A stretch of DNA of 44,714 nt from Desulfoluna sp. (GTDB lineage: Bacteria; Desulfobacterota; Desulfobacteria; Desulfobacterales; Desulfolunaceae). The stretch spans positions 1 through 44,714 of the forward strand of contig NZ_JAQYWB010000047.1 in assembly GCF_030145185.1 (NCBI RefSeq), given 5' to 3'. The notes under the pieces are model-generated. The model searched no databases. It saw only the letters and a list, made by a program, of their open reading frames with translations, and was not told the DNA's origin. The position numbers and the translations under genes are program-made. This document shows, one piece after another, positions 8,841 to 15,618 of this stretch; position 1 is the first letter of the stretch, and every line of letters starts with the position of its first letter.

Positions 8841-10883
8841 ATGTTTGAGACCCTTTTCTCTCCTATCACCATCCACCACCTCACCCTTAAAAATCGCATC
8901 GCCTACCCATCCCTGGGCCTGCTTTACAGCTGGGACCGAAAGTTAAACGACCGCTACCTGCACTACTTCACCGAGATCGCCCGGGGCGGCGCCGGCATCG
9001 TCACCGTCGGCCCCGTCGGTGTCGACTTCCTCGGCTCCGGCCTGGCCGTCCTCGGCCTGGACCACGACAAGCCCATTGCCGACTTTAAACGTGTCACCGA
9101 TGCCATACGGGCCGAAGGGGCCTCCCCCTGGATTCAACTTTTCCACGCAGGGGCTTACTCCCACCCCATCCTCATCAATGGAGAGACCCCCTTAGGACCC
9201 TCGGCCGTCTACTCGAAATACACCAAGGCCACCCCGAAGGAGATGACCTCAGAGGAGATCCGAACCGTTCAGAGCGCCTTCGCCGATGCCGCCGGGAGAG
9301 CGGTAGAGGCCGGATTCGACGGCGTGGAGATCATTGGGTCGGCGGGATATCTCCTCACCCAGTTCCTCTCCCCCAAAACCAACAAACGCACCGATGAGTA
9401 TGGCGGCAGCTTTGAAAACCGCCTGCGCTTCCCCACCGAGGTCATTGCGGCCTGTAGAAAAACCGTGGGGAAGGCCTTTCCCCTGTCCATCCGCATGGCT
9501 GGAAACGACTTCGTCCCCGAAGGCAACACCGATGAAATCACCCCCCTTATCGCCCGGGCCTATGAAAAAAGCGGGGTCAACCTGATCAACGTCACCGGTG
9601 GCTGGCATGAATCAAAGGTCCCCCAGCTCCCCATGGACCTGCCCCGCGCCGGGTACGCTTACCTGGCCGCCGCCATCCGAAAAGCGGTGACGGTTCCTGT
9701 CATGGCCTCCAACCGCATCTCCACCCCCATGGACGCGGAGCGCCTCTTAAACGACGGCTACTGCGACATGGTCAACCTGGGCCGCGTCCTCATCGCCGAC
9801 CCCTTCTGGCCCGCCAAGGCCAAAGCGGGAAGGGTCGATGAAATCCGCCCCTGCGTGGCCTGCTCCCAAGGCTGCACCGACGAAATTTTCAGCGGCAACC
9901 CCGTCTCCTGTATCGGCAACCCCAGGGCCGGATACGAGGCGGAGCGGATCATCAAGCCCACCGCCTCACCTCAAAAAATCATGGTGGCAGGGGCAGGGCC
10001 TGCTGGCCTCGAAGCCGCCGTCACAGCGGCTCAAATGGGCCATGCCGTCCACCTCTTCGAAACCCGGGACGCCATCGGCGGGCAAATCGAACTCGCGGCC
10101 GCCCCGCCCCACAAGGAGGAGCTCCTGGAATACATCCGTTACTACCGGGCCATGCTGACCCGCCACGGCGTCACCGTCTCCCTCTCCACCCCGGTCACAC
10201 TTGATCTCATCCGGGCAGAACAGCCCGACCATATTTTTGTGGCCGAAGGGGCCGCACCGGCGGTCCCCCCCATTGACGGCGCAGATATCGAAGGCATTCT
10301 CTCCTCCTGGGACGTCCTGAAAAAAGACCGTCCCCTAGGGCATCGGGTGGCCCTCATCGGCGGTGGTGCCGTGGGACTTGAAACCGCCCTTCATATTGCC
10401 GTCAAAGGCACACTCTCCCCGGAGATGTTCCACTTTCTTTCTATTCACGACACCGAACCCCCTGAAAAGTTGAGGGAACGGCTCTTCAGCGGCAACCATG
10501 AGGTGACCGTTTTTGAAATGGCCCCTCGCGCCGGAGGGGATCTCGGCCGCTCCACCCGATGGGTCATGATGAACCATATCAAACGATACGGGGTGCACCT
10601 TGTTACCGGCGCCCGGGTGACCGGGCTTTCGGCGAAAAAGGTCACGGGGCTTTCGTCGAAAAAGGTCACCTGGCATGATGGAAACGAAAAATGGAGCCAA
10701 GAATTTGACACGATCATCCTGGCCACCGGGTCCCAATCGGTGACGGCTCTTTCCGACCGGCTGCCCGAGCTCGGCATCCCTTTTACCCGCATCGGTGACG
10801 GGCTGACCCCCGGAAAATTCAACCACGCCATCCACGGAGGATTCCTGGCCGCGCTTCAGCTGGACGCCCCAGGCGCACCCTGA
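8841..10883 (+). CDS. fadH: FadH-type 2,4-dienoyl-CoA reductase (FMN, 4Fe-4S, FAD)
   Basis: The 680-residue protein has the three-part layout of FadH. An old-yellow-enzyme TIM barrel covers about residues 1-330. A 4Fe-4S cysteine cluster follows (CVACSQGC then C, about 337-356). An FAD/NADPH module carries AGAGPAGLEA (about 383-392) and IGGGAVGLE (about 507-515). The barrel carries EIIGSAGYLLTQFLSP, matching the FadH segment with the catalytic Tyr, and GGWHESKVP with the catalytic His, rather than the His-Gly-x-His-Gly-Tyr motif of other family members. Such enzymes use NADPH to reduce 2,4-dienoyl-CoA from unsaturated fatty acids. A strong AAGGAGG site precedes the ATG. A short in-frame duplication (TGLSAKKVTGLSSKKVT, DNA about 10620-10670) is seen in the C-terminal part. 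The following gene is an ECH1-like isomerase of the same pathway. Confidence 0.85.
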   Translation: MFETLFSPITIHHLTLKNRIAYPSLGLLYSWDRKLNDRYLHYFTEIARGGAGIVTVGPVGVDFLGSGLAVLGLDHDKPIADFKRVTDAIRAEGASPWIQLFHAGAYSHPILINGETPLGPSAVYSKYTKATPKEMTSEEIRTVQSAFADAAGRAVEAGFDGVEIIGSAGYLLTQFLSPKTNKRTDEYGGSFENRLRFPTEVIAACRKTVGKAFPLSIRMAGNDFVPEGNTDEITPLIARAYEKSGVNLINVTGGWHESKVPQLPMDLPRAGYAYLAAAIRKAVTVPVMASNRISTPMDAERLLNDGYCDMVNLGRVLIADPFWPAKAKAGRVDEIRPCVACSQGCTDEIFSGNPVSCIGNPRAGYEAERIIKPTASPQKIMVAGAGPAGLEAAVTAAQMGHAVHLFETRDAIGGQIELAAAPPHKEELLEYIRYYRAMLTRHGVTVSLSTPVTLDLIRAEQPDHIFVAEGAAPAVPPIDGADIEGILSSWDVLKKDRPLGHRVALIGGGAVGLETALHIAVKGTLSPEMFHFLSIHDTEPPEKLRERLFSGNHEVTVFEMAPRAGGDLGRSTRWVMMNHIKRYGVHLVTGARVTGLSAKKVTGLSSKKVTWHDGNEKWSQEFDTIILATGSQSVTALSDRLPELGIPFTRIGDGLTPGKFNHAIHGGFLAALQLDAPGAP

Positions 10884-10906
10884 AAACATCGAAGACCCCC
10901 ATCTCT

Positions 10907-10932
10907 GCCGCAAGGGGCCGATACCTTGCGGC
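10907..10932. other. Stem-loop downstream of fadH
   Basis: gccgcaagg pairs perfectly with ccttgcggc across an 8-base loop. It lies 24 bases after the fadH stop. No T-tract follows, so it may stabilise the transcript end rather than act as a classical terminator. Confidence 0.5.
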
Positions 10933-11034
10933 CGGGTCGCCATAACAAAGAGCCATACACCCCCAATAAACTACGTCTACAACATATTTTAGAATCAATT
11001 AATCACCCGTCGAAGCATTCCCTAAAATTAAGGT

Positions 11035-11044
11035 ATCAATTGAT
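11035..11044. promoter_or_regulatory. Palindrome overlapping the -35 box, possible operator
   Basis: ATCAATTGAT is a perfect 10-base palindrome that overlaps the TTGATT -35 box. A related half, gaatcaattaatc, lies about 45 bases upstream. A repressor binding here would block the promoter; which protein would bind is unknown. Confidence 0.35.
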
Positions 11045-11068
11045 TTTAAAGCCCTGCTAAGATAGAAT
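11040..11068 (+). promoter_or_regulatory. Sigma-70-type promoter of the dienoyl-CoA isomerase gene
   Basis: TTGATT at 11040-11045 and TAGAAT at 11063-11068 are separated by 17 bases. Transcription would start near 11075, giving a leader of about 140 bases that contains the stem-loop at 11120-11154. Confidence 0.6.
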
Positions 11069-11119
11069 ACCTCTTTCGACAAGGCAGATTGGCTTGGGTT
11101 GATTGTGAATCGCATACAA

Positions 11120-11154
11120 CATACCGGCAGGGCCTTTCCCTGCCAGCCTGTATG
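11120..11154 (+). other. Leader stem-loop before the isomerase gene
   Basis: ggcaggg (11126-11132) pairs with ccctgcc (11138-11144), and an outer catac/gtatg pair extends the stem. It sits between the predicted transcription start and the ribosome-binding site. No T-tract follows, so attenuation is only a possibility. Confidence 0.45.
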
Positions 11155-11214
11155 GCATAATCAAAGGTTTCCGTGTTCAACCCGAAAGATGAATGCATAA
11201 GGAGAGAGTAAAAA

Positions 11215-12033
11215 ATGCAGAGCGACTACTATCTGGTGGAGAAAGATGGCCCCATAGCCACGGTGTGGCTCAACCGGCCCGAAAAGAAAAACGCCATGAA
11301 CCCAGCAGCCTGGGTCGACAGCGTGGGCGTCTTCAAAGAGCTGGATGAAGACCCGGAAGTCCGCGTCATCATTGTGGCCGGCAAAGGAAAAGACTTCTGC
11401 GCGGGCATCGACCTCTTTGAAATCATCGGCCTGCTCCCCGAGCTCCTCGATCCGGAACAGAAAGGGGGTGTCAAGTGGCCCCTTCTGGGCAAACTCATGA
11501 TGATGCAAGACGGCCTGACCATCATTGAGCGCATCCGCAAACCGGTCATTGCCGCCGTTCAGGGCAAATGCATCGGCGGCGGGCTGGACCTCATCTGCGC
11601 CTGCGACATCCGCCTGGCCACGGAAGACGCTACCTTCTCCCTGAAAGAAGCCGCCGTGGGCATGGTCGCCGATATGGGTGTCCTTCAGCGCCTGCCCCTG
11701 ATCGTGGGCCAGGGCATTGCCCGTGAGATGGCCTACACCGCCAAATTCATTGATGCCCCAAGGGCCCTGAAGGTCAACCTCGTCAACGAGGTGTTCCCGG
11801 ATGTCGACGCCCTCCTCGAAGGTGCCCGCGCCCTGGCCACTGAGATCACCGAAGCGGCCCCGATTGCCGTCCAGGCCTCCAAAGATGTACTCAACGCTGC
11901 CATCACCTCCAAGATTGACGAGGGGCTCAAATACGTGGCCGCGATCAGTGGCAACATCGTCCCCTCCAACGACCTCATGGAGGCGGTGACCGCCATGGGC
12001 GAAAAACGCGCACCGAAATTCACCGGGACCTGA
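11215..12033 (+). CDS. Delta3,5-delta2,4-dienoyl-CoA isomerase (ECH1-type crotonase)
   Basis: The 272-residue crotonase-fold protein aligns along its length, from memory, with mammalian ECH1. It shares LNRPEKKNAMN, GKCIGGGLDLICACDIR and the LKEAAVG..ADMGVLQRLP segment. The three acidic residues of ECH1 are present at the right spacing: Asp125, Glu145 and Asp153 here, against Asp176, Glu196 and Asp204 in the rat enzyme (intervals of 20 and 8 in both). Such isomerases turn 3,5-dienoyl-CoA into 2,4-dienoyl-CoA, the substrate of FadH, whose gene is immediately upstream. AAGGAGAGAG precedes the ATG. A strong terminator follows. A general enoyl-CoA hydratase is the alternative, but the Asp at position 153 argues against it. 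Confidence 0.85.
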   Translation: MQSDYYLVEKDGPIATVWLNRPEKKNAMNPAAWVDSVGVFKELDEDPEVRVIIVAGKGKDFCAGIDLFEIIGLLPELLDPEQKGGVKWPLLGKLMMMQDGLTIIERIRKPVIAAVQGKCIGGGLDLICACDIRLATEDATFSLKEAAVGMVADMGVLQRLPLIVGQGIAREMAYTAKFIDAPRALKVNLVNEVFPDVDALLEGARALATEITEAAPIAVQASKDVLNAAITSKIDEGLKYVAAISGNIVPSNDLMEAVTAMGEKRAPKFTGT

Positions 12034-12058
12034 TCCACCCAGACCCCCGATAAAATTC

Positions 12059-12107
12059 AAAGCCCCCCCTTCTGCCTGGCACTTTCCAGAGCGGAAGGGG
12101 GGCTTTT
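12059..12107 (+). terminator. Rho-independent terminator after the isomerase gene
   Basis: A GC-rich stem pairs aaagccccccc ttc on the left with gaaggggggc ttt on the right. The loop contains a further small hairpin (ctgg/ccag), and TTTTT follows. It begins 25 bases after the stop codon. The left arm begins with A residues, so it could also work in the other direction. Confidence 0.88.
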
Positions 12108-12218
12108 TACGATCACCTTGAAGCCCTATCCCGCAATAAAAATCGGCCCCTTTTAAATTGTGAAAAACCATGACATAGTCGAAACAACCAGACACCCTTC
12201 CACCCTCGCAAACGGCCG

Positions 12219-13643
12219 ATGATGAACGGATACGTAAAAGCCATCTCAAAATGCGCGGCAGCCTTGTCCCTGTTCCACATCGCCGCTACCCTCTTTGTGC
12301 GAAAGAGCAACCTCCTCCTCCTGGCCAAGACCCAAACCGTGACGGAGGCAGGATTTCTGGCCCTCCCCAATCCGGCAACCCGACCGCCCCTGGACAGTTG
12401 GGAAGCGGCCCTCTGCGGCGCCCTCTTCTTTACCCTGACCTCAGGAGCCCTTGCCCTGTGCACCGGAATTTTTGCCCCGTCTCTCCACCGGCTGGGCCTG
12501 CTTTCCCGCAAGAGGGCCATGGGCCTTCATGTCGTCTTATGCCTCCTCTTTTTTCTTCTCATCGGGGTCACCACGAAGACCACGCCCCTTCTCATCGGCG
12601 CTGCCGGGGTTTACCTTATCCTGCTGCCATCCGGTGAACGGGTCACACGGGTTCGTCTCACCTCTCTTCTTATCCATGCCCTGATCCCGGTGCTCTTGGC
12701 CCTATGCATCGCAGGCACCCATGTGCTGCTCCCACAAGGGCTCTTCAGCGGATTCCGGGATGCCTTCCTCTTTGACAACCCGGCAGGAAACGCCGTCCGA
12801 AATTTTTACTATACCTATACTCTGTATCCTGCGGAGGCCTTCAAAAGCCCGAATCAAAAGAGTCAATTAACGGTTCATGTCCCTGGTGCGCCCGATCCCG
12901 CCATCACATCCGCACTCCGGAAAATGGGCCATCTGCCGGTTTCAACCGGACCCTGGGATTACACACTGACCCGGAACGAGGGCACCCTTTCCCTTTGCAC
13001 CGCCAAGGTGGAGCACACCGTCAATACGCAACAGTTTCTCACAGACCCCACCCCGGTGTTCCGAGAGTTTGCACAAAAAGCCGATGCCTTCGCCCCCTTG
13101 CGAACGCTCACCTGGTATGCCCTGTTTACGGGGTTCCCTCTCCTCTTTTATCTTCTTTTTCACACCGTCATCACCCTCATGGCCGGGCTCTTTTGCCCCC
13201 TCGCGCTGGCGGCCCGAATATCCACCGTCGGCGTGGCCGCGTTCGCGGCCTTTTGCATGCTCCTTCTCGCCGTGGGGCTCTCCCTTCCAGAGGGTACCCA
13301 AACGGCCCTTGACGACCTCTCCACTCTGTCGAAAGAAAGCACCGACGCCACCGGAGTCATCACCCGGGCCATCGATCATGAAAGCGCCCTGGTACGATAC
13401 CGCGCCGCCCTGGCCATCCCCAGTATCCGAGCCCCCCGCCTGAAGCATGCACTTCTTCTCCAGATGTCCAAAGACAGAGACATCAATGTGGTGTGTCAGG
13501 CCCTGGGCGCCATGGGAAAAACCCGGGAGCCCCGCTACCTCCGAGAGCTGGAAGAGGCCGTGCGCACCCGACCGGAATGGTACGTGCAATGGTATGGATA
13601 TCGCGCCATGAGGAGGCTGGGATGGCGACCAAACCCCAGATAA
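12219..13643 (+). CDS. Multi-pass membrane protein with C-terminal HEAT-like repeats, function unknown
   Basis: I do not recognise this 474-residue protein. The N-terminal half has about five hydrophobic segments (roughly residues 7-25, 66-88, 103-122, 126-140 and 150-170). A soluble stretch of about 120 residues follows, then a hydrophobic block at about 295-360, and finally a HEAT-like helical repeat region of about 90 residues (HESALVRYRAALAIPSI, DINVVCQALGAMGKTREPRY, WYVQWYGYRAMRRLGW). HEAT-like repeats usually bind proteins. The gene overlaps the CPBP protease gene by 22 bases, so the two are probably made together and may act together. The ATG at 12219 has only a weak ribosome-binding site. 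An ATG at 12222 is equally possible. Confidence 0.75.
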   Translation: MMNGYVKAISKCAAALSLFHIAATLFVRKSNLLLLAKTQTVTEAGFLALPNPATRPPLDSWEAALCGALFFTLTSGALALCTGIFAPSLHRLGLLSRKRAMGLHVVLCLLFFLLIGVTTKTTPLLIGAAGVYLILLPSGERVTRVRLTSLLIHALIPVLLALCIAGTHVLLPQGLFSGFRDAFLFDNPAGNAVRNFYYTYTLYPAEAFKSPNQKSQLTVHVPGAPDPAITSALRKMGHLPVSTGPWDYTLTRNEGTLSLCTAKVEHTVNTQQFLTDPTPVFREFAQKADAFAPLRTLTWYALFTGFPLLFYLLFHTVITLMAGLFCPLALAARISTVGVAAFAAFCMLLLAVGLSLPEGTQTALDDLSTLSKESTDATGVITRAIDHESALVRYRAALAIPSIRAPRLKHALLLQMSKDRDINVVCQALGAMGKTREPRYLRELEEAVRTRPEWYVQWYGYRAMRRLGWRPNPR

Positions 13644-14254
13644 AACAAAGCGCCACAGCCCTTCTTGGGGTCCTGTTGATGGAAACAGCCATGCGGCTTC
13701 TGCCCCCCATGGCACCCCCCCTGGCCTCCCTCCTCATCCTTCGCACCCTTCAGCTTGGAGTCATGGCCCTGTGTCTTAAAAAACAGTTCATCGAAGGTGG
13801 GTTAGGATGTCTTTCACCTGAAGCCCTCAAACGAGCCTTTGTAAAAGGCGTGGCCTGGTCCCTGGGGTTTGGCGCCTTCGCGGCCACTTGCGCCGTGGTG
13901 CTGGCCCTTTCAGGCATAAATCCCCTGGGCCTCATCAGGATGCGACTGCCACAAGACCCCACCACCCTGGCCCTCTTCTTCCTCACCGGCGGCCTGGTGG
14001 CCCCCATCGCCGAAGAGTTCTTCTTCCGCGGTATCCTCTACCGCCTGCTCCGCCCCTTTGGCATGATTCAGGCGATCCTTATCACCACCCTTCTTTTTGC
14101 CGCAGCCCACGCCATACAAGGCGGCTTGCCCGCGACACAGCTCGTGGGGGGACTTCTTTTTGCCGCCGCCTTTGAAAAAGAGGGCCACCTTCTCGTCCCC
14201 ATCATCATCCATGCCGCGGGAAACACTGCACTCTTTACTCTTTCCCTGATATAA
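13622..14254 (+). CDS. CPBP-family intramembrane metalloprotease (CAAX-like)
   Basis: The 210-residue multi-pass membrane protein carries the CPBP/ABI motifs: APIAEEFFFRGILYRLL (the EExxxR motif) and, further on, FAAAHAIQGG with the conserved His. A third conserved stretch, HAAGNT, lies near the C-terminus. Family members include Rce1-like prenyl-protein proteases and bacteriocin-immunity proteins; the substrate here is unknown. AGGAGG at 13611-13616 stands five bases before the ATG and decides this start over an open-frame extension back to 13493. The overlap with the preceding HEAT-tailed gene suggests a pair. gspF follows after 71 bases. Confidence 0.87.
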   Translation: MATKPQIKQSATALLGVLLMETAMRLLPPMAPPLASLLILRTLQLGVMALCLKKQFIEGGLGCLSPEALKRAFVKGVAWSLGFGAFAATCAVVLALSGINPLGLIRMRLPQDPTTLALFFLTGGLVAPIAEEFFFRGILYRLLRPFGMIQAILITTLLFAAAHAIQGGLPATQLVGGLLFAAAFEKEGHLLVPIIIHAAGNTALFTLSLI

Positions 14255-14325
14255 GGCATTATTGATAGGATTCACTCGCCTGATTGCAAGGCCATCATCA
14301 ACCACACCTTAGCCACACTGAGCCC

Positions 14326-15555
14326 ATGCCTCTTTTTGAATACAATGCCCTGACAAACAACGGGAAAACCGCCACCGGCATCATCGACTGCGACAGCGCC
14401 CAGTCGGCCCGTCAGAAACTCCGATCCAAACGGCTTTATCCCGTCGAAGTCCATGAGGTGTCGGATAAAAACCTCTCCACCGGACGGTTTAGCCTGAATC
14501 GAGTCAGCGCCCTTTTTAACCGCGTGCGCCCCAGGGATCTGACCCTGGCCACCCGCCAGATGGCCACGTTGATCAACGCGGGATTTACCCTCGTCGCCTC
14601 CATCGACACCCTGATCCAGCTGGTGGAAACACCCCGGCTCAAGCAGGTCTTCTCACGGGTGAAAGACAGCATTGAAGAAGGAAGCAGCTTTGCCGAGGCC
14701 CTCTCCTCCTACCCCGGCGTTTTCAGCCCTGTCTATATCAACATGGTCATGGCCGGAGAAGCCTCGGGCACTCTGGACATCGTGCTGGAGCGCCTCGCTG
14801 AGATCGGTGAACGCCAGCTCTCCCTGAGCAACCGCATCCGAGCCGCCCTCACCTACCCCTTCCTGATGACGGGTATCGGGGTGTTGATCCTCTACTTTCT
14901 CATGACCATCATCGTCCCGAAAATGGCGGGAATTTTTGATGACTTGGGTCAGGCCCTGCCCCTGCCCACACGCATCCTCCTTCGCAGCGGCGAGATATTA
15001 GGCACCTTCTGGTGGGTCTTTCCCCTGCTGTTGATCCTTCTCATCACCGCCTTTAAACGGTTCCAGGGGACCCCCAAAGGCGCACTCATGATCGACAAGA
15101 TGCTGCTCCGCCTCCCCATTATAGGGACTCTCATTCAAAAGGTCGCCGTCACCCGTTTTTCACGGACCCTGGGCTCTCTTCTTACCAACGGCGTCTCCAT
15201 GCTCACCGCCATGGACGTGGCTCGAAACGTGGCGGGCAACCTCGTCCTCTCCGATGCCGCATCCAGTGCGGCCAGTGACGTGGAAAAAGGAGGAGAGCTG
15301 GGAGAAGCCATGAGCCAATCCCGAGTCTTTCCCCTCCTCGCCGTGCAAATGGTGCGGGTGGGAGAAAAAAGCGGTAAATTGGAAGAGATGCTCGGCCGAG
15401 TCGCCGACGTGTATGAAGGGGAAGTGGAGTCCTCTCTGGAAAGCCTCACCTCCATCATTGAGCCCGTCATCATCCTTGTGATGGGCGTGACGGTAGGCTT
15501 TATCGTGCTGGCAATCTGCCTCCCCATCTTTACCATGAACCAGTTCATCGGATAG
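14326..15555 (+). CDS. gspF: T2SS inner-membrane platform protein GspF
   Basis: The 409-residue protein opens with MPLFEYNALTNNGKTATG, the typical GspF start. It has two homologous cytoplasmic helical bundles (LTLATRQMATLINAGFTLV at about residues 71-90 and VTRFSRTLGSLLTNGVSML in the second half) and three membrane segments near residues 170-195, 220-240 and 375-400. GspF is the polytopic platform through which the ATPase GspE drives pseudopilus growth. The start at 14326 is preferred to a TTG at 14284 because it matches the family N-terminus. It is the only core gsp gene outside the main operon and is on the opposite strand, about 5 kb from the operon's distal end. A PilC homologue of a type IV pilus is the alternative, but no pil genes are nearby. 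Confidence 0.88.
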   Translation: MPLFEYNALTNNGKTATGIIDCDSAQSARQKLRSKRLYPVEVHEVSDKNLSTGRFSLNRVSALFNRVRPRDLTLATRQMATLINAGFTLVASIDTLIQLVETPRLKQVFSRVKDSIEEGSSFAEALSSYPGVFSPVYINMVMAGEASGTLDIVLERLAEIGERQLSLSNRIRAALTYPFLMTGIGVLILYFLMTIIVPKMAGIFDDLGQALPLPTRILLRSGEILGTFWWVFPLLLILLITAFKRFQGTPKGALMIDKMLLRLPIIGTLIQKVAVTRFSRTLGSLLTNGVSMLTAMDVARNVAGNLVLSDAASSAASDVEKGGELGEAMSQSRVFPLLAVQMVRVGEKSGKLEEMLGRVADVYEGEVESSLESLTSIIEPVIILVMGVTVGFIVLAICLPIFTMNQFIG

Positions 15556-15618
15556 ATTCCATCGCCGTCAGGATCACCTGCGGCATCTCAATCCATCATT
15601 TTACTCGGCGATAGAACT

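Larger units (their letters stand above)
10884..11214. other. Intergenic region with promoter and stem-loops
   Basis: These 331 bases between fadH and the isomerase gene hold a stem-loop just after fadH (10907-10932), a sigma-70-type promoter (11040-11068) with an overlapping palindrome, and a second stem-loop in the presumed leader (11120-11154). The isomerase gene therefore probably has its own transcription unit. Confidence 0.6.
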
